Shown here: positions 47,106 through 58,174 of the stretch, piece after piece | Position numbering within the stretch: the stretch's first letter is position 1 | Layout of the letters: the number at the start of each line of letters is the position of its first letter | Notes under the pieces: generated by a model | The model's input: the letters and a program-made list of their open reading frames with translations, nothing else | The model's database searches: none | Told to the model about the DNA's origin: nothing | Assembly (NCBI GenBank): GCA_027563935.2 | Contig: CM050446.2 | Location: 111,642,499-111,706,498, forward strand | Direction: 5' to 3' | Origin: Costus lasius | Taxonomy: Eukaryota > Streptophyta > Magnoliopsida > Zingiberales > Costaceae | DNA length: 64,000 nt | Program-made: the position numbers and the translations under genes

Positions 47106-47153
47106 CTTAAGTTGCCTCCCAAGAAGCGCTAATTTATGGTCATTAGCTTGACC
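47106..47153 (-). other. Gypsy-5 post-pol double hairpin module
   Basis: On the minus strand: GGTCA (47153-47149), loop AGCTAA, TGACC (47142-47138), AGCGCT, then CTTGGG (47123-47118), loop AGGCAA, CTTAAG (47111-47106), which pair with two G-U wobbles in RNA. The protease ORF stop (47143-47145) lies in the first loop. Confidence 0.75.
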
Positions 47154-49754
47154 GTTTAACACTCAGATTTGATCGTGGTTGTGTCTTTGGTGGCCATCCT
47201 GGTTTCTCTGTGTCTCGTTCAGGGCTCTTAAGAACATAATGCTCAAACTTGAAACAGTATCCAAATTTATTTATGAGCCTTTTTACTTCTTCAAGCAATT
47301 TTGATATTCCTTTCCCCCTTTGTCTCCTCTTCTTCTTCTTTGCTGCCCTTTCCTGAAATTCTTGATTAGCACACTCAAAAAATGTATCAAATTCAGAAGG
47401 TTCTTCAAATAAAATATGCATATCACAAACAACCTCCTCATCAATTGTTTCTATGCTACAACATGTCCCTGAGTGTGATGCCCTTTTTAAAGAATCAGTT
47501 AAGTCAAATTTAATTAAATCACCACAAATATCAAATGTTAATTTTCCTTTTTTCACATCAATGAGAGCTCCAGTTGTGGCCAAAAAAGGTCTACCAAGTA
47601 TAATAGGGTTTTTTAAATTTTCCTCCATATCAAGAACTATAAAATCAGCAGGTATGAAAAACTTACCAATTTGAACAGGAACATTTTCTAAAATACCAAC
47701 CGGATACTTTACTGTTGAATCAGCAAGTTGCAAAGACATTGAGGTTGGTTTGAGCTCTCCAATATTCAATTTCCTGCATACAGACAAAGGTATTAGACTA
47801 ACACTAGCACCGAGATCACATAAGGCTCGGTCGAAAGTAACACTCCCAATAGAACAGGGGACAGAAAAGCTACCTAGATCTTTCAATTTGGGTAGTAGCT
47901 TGTTTTGAATGATGGCACTACATTCTTCAGTTAAAGCAACAGTGCCATAATCTTCTATTTTTCTCTTGTTAGATAAAATTTCTATTAAAAATTTTGCATA
48001 TGTAGGCATTTGAGAAATAGCATCAATGAGAGGAATATTAATATACAACTTCTTCAAAACTTCCAAAAATTTCCCAAATTGTCTATCTAACTTAGCTTGC
48101 ACAATCCTTTGGGGAAAAGGAATAGGTGGTTTATATGGTGAATGAGAATTAGATTTAGAATTATCATCTTTACATGGCAAATCACCTTTTGGTTCATCAT
48201 CCTTGTGGGGTGACAAACTATCATGGGACTGCTCATGCTCAATAGATTTTTCAAAATCACAATCCTTATCATGATCAAGACTAGGTTCTTTTCTATTGTT
48301 CTCAACTTCCCCCTTTGGTTCCTCTAGTTGTTTTCCACTTCTAGTCATTATGGCATTACAATACTCCCTAGGGTTAGGTTCGGGCTTAGAGGGTAGTTTC
48401 CCAGGGGGTCTGTAAGAGGTGCTAGCCTGCTATGCAATTTGTGACTCTAAAATTTTATTGTGGGCAATAATACCATCTATCCTAGAATCCATTTGATTCA
48501 TCCTCTCATTCATACTAGAATCGATCCGTTTCAGTCTCTCATTCATCTCATCACTCTATTTTTTCTGGAAACCCATAAATTCAGTAAGCATCTCTTCTAA
48601 ACTAGATTTTTGGGTTTGACTCTGGATTGACTGTCTTTGTTGGAACCCCCTATTTTCGTTCTGCCCATTATCATGATTATTGCTTTTCCATGAAAGGTTA
48701 GGGTGGTTCCTCCATCCAGGATTATAGGTATTAGAGTAGGGGTCATAAGATCTACTTTGGTTGTAACTCCCTAAAGAATTTACTTGTTCCTCACCCCTAT
48801 CAACAATTATTTTGCAATCCTCAGAAACATGACCGTGATTACCACAAATCTCACAAGTGACAGAAGAAGAAATAGCATGAGTTTGCATTTTAAAAGTATC
48901 AAAACGATTGCACAAAGATTCAACTTTCACAGCTAGGGTGCGAAAATCGTTACCATTATCCTTACCATGAGGAGGTCGATATATCACTCCTCTTTCTCTT
49001 GAATTCTGTTCTTGGTTAAGAGCCATCTCTTCAATCATCTGGTAAGCCTCATCCAATGTCTTGTTCATGAAGGCTCCTCCTGCAGCAGCGTCAACAGTGA
49101 GGCGTGTTTGATTAAGCAAAGCAAAATAAAATGTTTCAATTAAAACCATTGCTTCAAGCCATGGTGAGGACACGTCCTCTGCAATTCATTGTATCGCTCC
49201 CATGTTTCACTAAGAGACTCTCCTTCCTTCTGAGCAAATCCTGTGATCTGGTTTCTTAATTGAATTGTCTTACTGGGAGGGAAGTATTTCATGAGAAAAG
49301 CATTGGACAGCAGCTCCCAAGTTGTGAACGTTCCAGAAGGTAGAGAGTGCAGCCAATCACGTGCTCGGTTCCTGAGAGTAAAAGGAAATAAACGCAATTT
49401 TAGCGTATCATCAGAAACTCCATTAATCTTGATGGTATCACACAGTTCATGAAAAAGAGATAGATGAATATTAGGATCCTCCATTGGAGATCCTCCAAAC
49501 TGATTTTGTTGAAGCATTGATATGAACGCCGGTTTGATCTCGAAATTGTTCGCATCAATGGCTGGTCTGGTGATACTAGAGTGAACTCCCTGTGCATTTG
49601 GAGCAGCATAGTCGCGCAAAGATCTTCTCTCAGCCATCTCCACTACTTCTATAACTTGTGTCTCCTCAAATCTCAATCTCTTTCGCAGTCTCAGAGTCTT
49701 GTTTATCTCAGGATCAAAAGGTACAAATGGTCCTGACCTAATATTTCTGCGCAT
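47143..49754 (-). pseudogene. Gypsy-5 gag and protease
   Basis: Starts at 49754 (M-R-R-N-I-R-S-G-P-F). Gag has A-N-N-F-E-I-K-P, N-R-A-R-D-W-L and S-K-T-I-Q-L-R-N-Q. A one-base loss at about 49149 shifts the frame. A complete CCHC zinc knuckle (C-E-I-C-G-N-H-G-H-V-S-E-D-C) lies at about 48812-48853. TAG stops at 48556-48558 and 48430-48432 follow; the second is CAG in Gypsy-1 and Gypsy-2. Protease has C-D-L-G-A-S near 47812 and I-L-G-R-P-F near 47605, then a Lys/Arg-rich tail (K-K-K-K-R-R-Q-R-G-K) and the end at 47143. No polymerase follows. The gene would give particle protein and its processing enzyme. Confidence 0.9.
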
Positions 49755-49907
49755 GCAAAGTAGATAGATCAAAAAGTTCAAAAGATGCAGAATAATAAAG
49801 AAAAAGTCAAAGTCGATCTAAATTTCGAAAAAAATAGTAAACAAAAACAAAAACAAAAACCTAGTCTAGAAATACTTTCAATATCTTCAATATTCACAAA
49901 ACCAAGG

Positions 49908-49931
49908 TCCCCGGTAATGGCGCCAAAAACT
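49908..49931 (-). other. Gypsy-5 primer binding site
   Basis: On the minus strand TGGCGCCATTACCGGGGA at 49925-49908, a tRNA-Asp-type site with two changes, six bases from the 5' LTR. Confidence 0.82.
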
Positions 49932-51758
49932 TGTTGTGTCCGCAAGTGCACGGATACTCGAAGTAATAAAATAGATATTGAACCACATAGACCTTATTGT
50001 CAAGTACTGAATAATTGATTTCTCGCTAGCTAGGCAATTGAAAAATAGTGAATCAAACTATCAAAAAGAACACGGAGAAAATATCAGAGAGGAAATCGGG
50101 ACTAGGGGTTCATCTACTTTAATTTCTAATGACTAGATTAAGATAAGTATTTGTCAATCTAATTCTATTATCGAAAAGAACTCAAGAAGCACTCTCGTGC
50201 ATCCGAATTCTAGGTTGATCACCTCAAGTGGAAACTCAAAGATCACTCTCATGCGTCCGAGTCTCAACACTAGTTTTACTCAAGGGTTTCCAATGACTCA
50301 ATACTCAATCTCTTGTAATATCAAATCAAGTCTACACATTAACTCAATCCAAAGTATCAAAAATTCAACAAGGCATTACAGCTCTCTAAAAATCAGAATT
50401 TGAAGAACAACCTAATCTCTTACGGTAGTTCCAAACTCAATAATTCCTATGGTTCCGAATTTCAAACAATCAACCTCTCGGTCTATTTTGCAAAACTCTA
50501 AAATATGCTGATATTTAAGACACAAAGGAGAATTAAAGAACAATCAATCACAAGAGTAAAATTATCATAATAAAATCAGTTTGACAAAATTAGGGTTTTC
50601 TAGCCATTAAGAAACAAAGAGATTACACCCTCATGTCCCATAAAAAGATTAAGCTACCATGATGAAAGGATTACAATAAAACATATTCTTAGAGTGATAA
50701 GGAATCAAAAAGAGGGAAGAAAGATTACAAAACAGGGCTGTAATGAAATTATAGCCCGTAATTTGCTTTGAACAGCGCCGTCACCACTGTTGTGTCGATT
50801 TCTCCTTCAATTCAACTTTGAGCGCTCTGGAACTTGAGGTATACGTTCTCCTTCACCAGATGAAGCTCTCTATTAAAAATCATGGCCGGAGGTGTGTAGG
50901 TGGAGAACCGATGAACCCTAGCAATTCTGCCTCTCCCTCAATTTCTCCATGGATTTGTGATAAAATTCGTTCCTTTCACTTTCTGTGTTTTCTCCTCTTA
51001 AAGACGAGTCCACCGCCTCTTTCGGATCTCAATTTGGAGGTCTGGATCAAAAGATATGGTCTTTGCAAGAATCGGGCAGAAAAATCAAAATTCTGAGTTC
51101 CAAAATACAGCACCGTGAAGATTCATACGGTGGTGCCGTATTTTATTCTGTGAGTTCCGGGCACAAAATATGGTTCTGTGAGAGTTTTTCTTAAAAATAC
51201 GGTAGTGCCGTATTTCATTTTGTGAGTTCTGGGCAACAAATACGGTACCGTAGAAAACCTCACGGTACTGCCGTAATTCTTCCAAAAGTTTCTTGTCAAA
51301 AACGTCGGAATATACGGCACCGTGTAAATGACCACGACAGTGCCGTATTTCCATTGAAACTTTCTGGTCAAAAACATTGCAAAATACGGTACCGTGAAAG
51401 ATTCTCTAGCAAATACAGTAGTGCCGCATTTCGCTCAGGAATGTCTGCTGAGAAATACGGTACCATGAGAATTCGTCTGGAAAATACGGTAGTGCTGTAT
51501 TTTACCTAGATAGTGTATTTTGGCTTGAAATTTGTTGTGTAGACTCCTCTTGATGATTAGAACTCATTCATGCATTGATATTGCTCGAAAACCAGTGATA
51601 ATAATGCCTTTTTACCTGAAATTGATCAAAAACCAAAGATTGTGTAGATTCCGAAGTATTTGGTAAAAAAGGGTATAAAAGTAAAGTAAAAGAGTAAGAC
51701 TATGGCTCAAAAGACTACCAAATAAGTATCAAAAACACTATGAAATTTGGAGTCATCA
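49932..51758 (-). repeat. Gypsy-5 5' LTR
   Basis: 1827 bp, ends as for the left LTR. It carries the palindrome array at about 51105-51510 and the empty site for the solo copia LTR. Confidence 0.93.
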
Positions 51759-51763
51759 ACCGC
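51759..51763. repeat. Target site duplication of Gypsy-5, right copy (ACCGC)
   Basis: See 41965-41969. The accessory reading frame of Gypsy-4 resumes here. Confidence 0.8.
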
Positions 51764-51937
51764 ATTGAGACTATGATCCGGTTTGTCTGCGACGCCCAGC
51801 AAGAAACTCACCTGTCTGTCGATGCGGGCAATGACCGGATTCAAAATCTTGAGACTGAGGTTGAGCGCCAAGGACGAGTACAGTCCTCTATTTTGGAGTC
51901 TGTGCATGACCTTCAGGCGAGACTTCGTCGACACTAG
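51764..51937 (+). pseudogene. Gypsy-4 ORF1-like accessory protein, C-terminal tail
   Basis: About 57 codons, open to a TAG at 51935-51937, with heptad-like spacing of hydrophobic residues and many charged residues (I-E-T-M-I-R-F, I-Q-N-L-E-T-E-V-E-R-Q, V-H-D-L-Q-A-R-L). This matches the coiled-coil part of the Gypsy-1 protein. It continues the gene cut at 41969 by Gypsy-5. The Gypsy-1 protein ends in a longer basic tail; here only R-L-R-R-H remains. Confidence 0.75.
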
Positions 51938-52579
51938 GGATGAGCATCATCGGTTTCACCCATTACTTGGTCAGCTTTCTGTTTTTCCAGTAGTTTACCT
52001 TAGTTGTAGTTGTTTGTTTTCTTTAGTCACCTCTTGCTAGTTTTAAGTTTGTCATTTCTATTTCTTGCATGCTTTGTTAGTTAGTTGTATCAACATCTTA
52101 AGTGTCTTGCTCAACCCCTACTTTTCTTTATGCTATTTGCTTTGTCCTATGGTATTACATTGTTCTATGAGTACTTGATTGATTGGGATGAGAATCTTTT
52201 CTTTTCTTTGCAAACGGTCTATATTGGTTATGGTTTGCACTTATGATTCTTTGGTTTAATGTGGTTGAATAATGTAATTAAATTTATTCATTATTGGTAT
52301 GACCTTGAAGAGTATGCTTGTTATTCTACCTTACCCTTAACATGCATCTCATGTGTAGTGATCGATTGTATCCTGCTTCACAACTCTATTGTCCATGTAC
52401 ACTTTCTCATGGGAATCAGAAATAAAAATAGTGGTACCGAAGTGTTTTTGTACATTGCACATAGTACTTCCACTTGGCACTATTCTTAGCACCTCAATCA
52501 GAAATAATAACAGTGGTACCGAAGCAAAGCTTGGCACTTGGCACTGTTCTAAAAAAAAAAAAAAGGCACCACATAGGGA
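51938..52579 (+). other. Gypsy-4 3' noncoding region, left part, with hairpins
   Basis: No gene is seen. Two hairpins: AATAGTG (52427-52433) and AAGTG (52440-52444) pair with CACTT (52471-52475) and CACTATT (52478-52484); AACAGTG (52509-52515) and AAGC (52522-52525) pair with GCTT (52529-52532) and CACTGTT (52542-52548). The third pair of the outer stem is T-A in one and C-G in the other. An A-run follows at 52551-52564. Confidence 0.75.
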
Positions 52580-52584
52580 CTATG
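52580..52584. repeat. Target site duplication of Copia-2, left copy (CTATG)
   Basis: Exact match to 61728-61732. Confidence 0.95.
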
Positions 52585-54270
52585 TGAAGAGTCCCCTTCA
52601 AGGGGGAGCGAAACCCTAAAGTGGCGCAAGTAGATTCTAGGGGTTTCAACAACAAGATCGCATGTAGTTCATATGATTAACTTGTATAAATGGAATAGAT
52701 CTTAAAGGGATCATACCAACGCCATTAGATTGGATGGCGGCTTGGAAGAAGAGAGCGAATGGGATCTCCTCCAAAGGATGCGCACACAAGAAGATAGATG
52801 GCTCCTCCTTGGTGATCTTTGTGCTAGCAATGATCTTCAAGGTCTCCTAATCGCATGAAGGAGATGAGATGGTCTCTTGGCCTCGTCAAGTGCACTCCTT
52901 GTCGTGAAGAACACAACACGAAAAAAAGAGAGGTCCCGAGGAAGAGGCAAGAGCGTGAGATGTTTTCAACGTCAAGGCGTTACCTCAACGTGGAGGCGTT
53001 ACTCTCAAATTTGGAAAAACCAACTTCCAAATATAGTAACCGCTTAACTCTTCATGTGTTCACTCCAAGTGAACCGATCCTCACCTCTTCACCCTTGAAC
53101 CATGCGCTCATTTGATGAGCCGGTTCAAATAGATTTGGTTCAAAAACCAAATTAGGCCAAGCGTTGGTCTAGACCTTCTATGAACCAAATGGCTCAAGAT
53201 CTAACCGTACATCTCCTGATGCTCTTGATCTCACCGATCTAGCATCTAATCTCTCGATCGAAGCTTACCGATCTCAAACCCTAATCAATCAAACATGATC
53301 AGACCAGATCTCACTTACAATCAGAGTTTAAACTCCTTTAAACTGAACCAAAACAATTCAGTCCACACGATCTGACTTAAGTAAGCCATATCATCAAATT
53401 GTGCGACCCTGAGGGTTTCCTTTAAATGTCGGTAACGATAACTTACGTTATCACGATCAGTGAGGGGTATCTAGCAACACATCACTGTCTCCCGATATAA
53501 AGGAAAGAGTCTTCCAAGACTACACCCAAACCACAGCACAAGTGTGAATCCACTTCACCAGGCATACATGTTTCCTTTGCCACTGGATGTTCTTATTGGA
53601 CAAGCGTGTCAAGCCTGTAACTCCAATATTACGAGCATGATTAGATCAGATGAACATAGTCACCTGGGTATGGCCATACACTTTCTCAATCATCTCATTC
53701 AGGGGGGCCCCTTTAGAACATCACACTCCAATCAAGGAGACGGCAATCCTATATCTATCACTAGTGCCCTAACATGACTCATGATCATTATCCAAGATAG
53801 TCTATAACCATTATGTTTCAAATGATATTGAACTACCTCAAAACAATGACAATCATCATTTAGAAACACAAGTGATCTCAAGTCAGAGGACATGTGCCAC
53901 TTGTTGCAAACAAGGATTATTCACATTGTGACAAGCAATTGAATATCCTAGTAGGGTCTGTCCAGTACATCCAATGTACCCATGAGTCTACATCTTATTC
54001 CATGCTCGAAGCATCCTATAAGATTAGAACACATATTAGTCTCCATCATATCAAGGCTGTCTCATGTTCACCAAGATATCTCGACTAAGGACATTACAGC
54101 ATGTCAGCCTAGCTGAACAGCATTGAGACATTATTCAGAAGTACACTTATTGCTGCAGACAATGTAACAAACTGAATAACAACCATTGCCTTTATAAACA
54201 TAAGAGTTTATACATGATACTGAAAGAATCCCAAGGCCTCAAACATTAGCCTTAAGGGCATACCCCAACA
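52585..54270 (-). repeat. Copia-2 3' LTR
   Basis: Plus-strand ends TGAAGAGTCCCC and CCCCAACA. Differs from 60042-61727 at 8 sites (for example near 52731, 52738, 52920 and 53492). Confidence 0.96.
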
Positions 54271-54281
54271 ATCTCCCACTT
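54271..54281 (-). other. Copia-2 polypurine tract
   Basis: On the minus strand AGTGGGAGAT directly before TGTTGGGG, as in Copia-1. Confidence 0.85.
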
Positions 54282-54290
54282 GCACTTAAT

Positions 54291-57200
54291 CTAATGGTTG
54301 AGAAATCTCAAACCCATGTTATTACAGTGCTTCTCATGCTTCTGCTGCGCCAGAGGCTTGGTAAGCGGGTCAGCCAGATTGTCATCTGTATGAACCTTGC
54401 AGATTTTGATCTCACCACGATTAATGATCTCCCGGATCAAGTGAAACCGTCTCTGTATGTGCTTGGACTTCTGGTGCGACCGTGGTTCCTTTGCTTGTGC
54501 GATTGCTCCAGTGTTATCACAAAAGATAACCAAAGGATCTGCACTCGAAGGAACAACACCAAGTTCTTGAACGAACTTACGAATCCACACTGCCTCCTTA
54601 GATGCTTCTGAGGCTGCAACATACTCGGATTCTGTTGTGGAATCAGCAACAATAGACTGTTTGAAACTTTTCCACACCACTGCTCCTCCATTCAAGCTAA
54701 AAACATAGCCTGATTGCGATCGGAAATCATCCTGGTCCGATTGGAACGAAGCGTCAGTATATCCTTCTATACTGAGTTCTTCCTGACCACCATATATCAA
54801 GAACATATCTTTGGTCCTCCGCAGATATTTTAAAATGTTCTTGACTGCAATCCAGTGCGCCTGACCTGGATTACTTTGGAATCGACTGGTCACGCTTAAC
54901 CCGTAAGCGACGTCTGGGCGAGTACACAACATCGCATACATAATGGACCCAATAGCCGAAGCATAAGGCGTATTGTCCATTTCATCTTTCTCAGTCTGTG
55001 TTTGTGGACACTGACTCTTTGAAAGATTCAGACCATGTCTGACTGGAAGATATCCTCTTTTAGAATTCTCTAAATGGAATCTCTCCAGGACCTTATCGAT
55101 GTAAGTACTCTGGCACAGCCCGAGAAGCCTCTTAGATCTATCCCTGTAGATCTTCACACCTAATACATAGGCTGCTTCTCCTAGATCTTTCATCTGGAAA
55201 CATTTTCTTAACCATGCTTTAACAGCATGCAGTTCAGGAATATCGTTTCCAATGATTAAGATATCATCGACGTAGAGGACTAGGAAAGTAATCACGCTCC
55301 CACTAAACCTCTTATATACACACGGGTCGTCTTCATTCTTGATGAAACCAAATTCACATATTGATTCATCAAAACGAATATTCCAGCTTCTAGATGCTTG
55401 CTTAAGTCCATAAATAGACTTCTTTAACTTGCATATTTTATGACGATCTGATGGATTAGTGAAACCTTCAGGTTGTGTCATATACACATCCTCATCCAGT
55501 TTTCCATTAAGGAAAGCGGTCTTCACATCCATTTGCCAGATCTCATAATCGTAATATGCTGCTATCGCGAGAAGAATCCGAATAGACTTGAACGTGGCTA
55601 CAGGAGAGAAAGTTTCATCATAATCTATCCCGTAGATTTGTTTGAAACCTTTCGCAACTAGCCTGCCTTTATAGGTAACCACGTTACCATCCATGTCAAT
55701 CTTCTTCTTGAAGATCCATTTACAGCCTATAGGGATTACTCCCGGAGGCGGATCAACCAAATCCCAGACTTGGTTATCTGACATGGAGTCCATCTCGGCT
55801 CGCATAGCTTCAAGCCATCTAGCTGATTCCGGTCCACTGACCGCATCCGCATAAGTGAGGGGTTCATCATTATCAATGATGTAGACTCCGTCATAGCGCT
55901 CAGGCTGTCGACGGATCCTTCCCGATCTTCGCGGTTCCCGTGATATCTGAGCCTCAGGTTGTTCAGTAACCTGCTCAACTGGCTCAGGCTCATCCAACTG
56001 TGCTTGACTACTTTGTCCTTCCTCTGGATTCTCATCCAGTTTTATTTCTCTCCCACTGGCCTCTTGCAGAAGAAACTCCTTCTCAAGAAAAATAGCCGTC
56101 CGAGCAACAAATACTTTGTTCTCTTTGGGATCGTAGAAATAATAACCCTTAGTTTCCTTAGGGTAACCGACAAAGATGCATTTCTCAGATCTGCTCTCTA
56201 GTTTCCCAGAGGCGAGCTTTTTGACATAAGCCTCGCTACCCCAGATCTTGATAAATGTCAAGCTAGGCTGTTTCCCATACCATAACTCATATGGAGTCTT
56301 TGAAACTGCCTTGGATGGCACTCGGTTTAGTACCTTTGCAGCTGTTTCCAGTGCAAATCCCCAAAAGGAGTAAGGTAGAGTAGCCTGACTCATCATAGAA
56401 CGAACCAATCAAGTAATGTTCTATTTCTCCTCTCGGACACACCATTCCATTGCGGTGTTCCTGGCGGAGTGAGCTGTGAGATAATCCCACACTCCTTCAG
56501 ATAGTCAGTAAACTCTCGACTTAGGTATTCTCCACCTCGATCAGAACGAAGTGCCTTGATATTTCGGCCTAGCTGATTCTGTACTTCATTCTTGAACTCT
56601 TTGAACTTGTCAAAAGATTCACTTTTATGTCTCATTAGATAGACATACCCATATCTACTGAAATCATCAGTAAAGGTAATGAAGTATGAATAGCCACCTC
56701 TGGCATGTTTACTAAATGGCCCACACACATCACTGTGTATAAGGTCAAGTAAACCTGAAGCCCTTTGACCTTTGTTAGGAAAAGGAGACTTCGTCATTTT
56801 ACCCATTAAACAAGCTTTGCATGTATCAATCTCCTCATAGGAGAATGATCCCAGCAGTCCATGATCATGCAACCGCTTAATGCGCTTCTTGTTAATATGG
56901 CCTAAACGACTATGCCATAGCAAGGTGCTGTCATCAGCATACTTGGCTTTCTTATTATCAATGTTTTGTATAGAACATTCCATGTCCAACATGAATAACC
57001 CATTGTTAATTGATCCAGTAGCATAAACAATATTATCTAAAGAAAGAACACACTTTGAAATATTGCATTCAAAGGAAAAACCTTTCCTGACAAGAGCAGG
57101 AATGGAGATAATATTTTTAGTAATACTTGGTACAAAATAACAATTGTTTAGTTCTAATACAAGTCCAGATGGTAATGAGATGTAATATTCTCCTACAGCA

Positions 57201-58174
57201 ACAGCAGCAACCCGTGCCCCGTTTCCAACTCGTAGGTCCACCTCATGCTGTCCCACCTGTCTTCTTCTCTTGAGTTCCTGTACATTTGAACAAATGTGAA
57301 CTCCACATGCAGTGTCCAACACCCATGAAATAGAAGAAGAGGATATCATGACTTCAGTCACGAAAATACCTGAGCCAGAAGCGATGCTTCCCTTCTTGTC
57401 TCCTTGGAGCGCTTTACAGTCCTTTTTCCAGTGACCCAGCTGGCCACAATGGAAGCACCTGTATTCCTTCGACCGCTTAACCTTTTATTTCAGAGCCTTG
57501 TTGTAATTCTTGACAGGGGCTTTGCCCTTCTTCCCCTTCTTCTTGTTCCTGGAAGGAAACATCAAGACAGAGGTTGAAGGCTTTCCCTTTAGAGTTTCCT
57601 CTGTAGTCAAGAGCATATTCAGCAACTCTGCCGGAGTACAATCAATCTTGTTCATATTAAAATTAATAATGAACGGATCGAAAGAGGCCGGGAGAGACTG
57701 CAGAATAATGTCTACAGCAAGCTCCTGATTGATGGTATGCCCCAGTTTCTCTAGAGCCTCTTTGTGCCCAATCATCTTGAGCACATGAGCTCCCACTGGA
57801 CTCCCTTCAGCCAGTTTGCTCTGAAAGAAAAGCTTGGTTAAATTATAGCGCTCAGTCCTCGCCTGTGCAGCATATAGCATCTTGAGGTTTGCTATCATTT
57901 CTATAGCAGACATATCCTCATGCTGACGCTGCAGCTGTGGCGTCATAGACGCTAGCATCAGGCAAGCGACATCAATGCTATCATTGAGATGCTTTTCATA
58001 GGCTTCCCGAACCGCCCTTGCGGCGTTCGGAGCGGGTTGAGGCGGTGTAGCCGTCTCGAGGACATACAGTTTCCTCTCAGCCTTAAGAACAATCTTAAGG
58101 TGTCCGTACCAGTCTGAGAAGTTTGGCCCAGCAAACTTCTCCCTTTCCAGTAGGGATCGCACATTGAAGCTCAT
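54291..58174 (-). pseudogene. gag-pol: Copia-2 gag-pol polyprotein, one stop and one frameshift
   Basis: Starts at 58174 (M-S-F-N-V-R-S-L-L-E-R-E). Gag stops at TAA 57487-57485, where Copia-1 has CAA, before the CCHC zinc knuckle, which remains at about 57459-57418 in the same frame. The protease site reads D-T-A as in Copia-1. The integrase carries the HHCC region and the catalytic D, D and E residues; a one-base loss at about 56405, in the T-L-L-D motif, shifts the frame. From there RT (YVDD at 55274-55263) and RNase H are open to TAG 54293-54291. Protein identity to Copia-1 is very high by eye. The polyprotein would supply all enzymes for copying and insertion; this copy makes at most truncated Gag. 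Confidence 0.95.

Larger units (their letters stand above)
41970..51758 (-). mobile_element. Gypsy-5: gag-protease-only Athila-like element
   Basis: Minus-strand element bounded by LTRs that read TGTTGTGTCC...GAGTCATCA on the plus strand, with a near-exact target duplication. The internal part is only 4.1 kb: primer site, gag, protease, post-pol hairpins and a 3' region. There is no RT, RNase H, integrase or ORF1-like gene. The element must have moved by proteins from elsewhere if this structure is ancestral. Its left LTR carries a solo copia LTR and a 236-bp tandem duplication. Confidence 0.92.
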
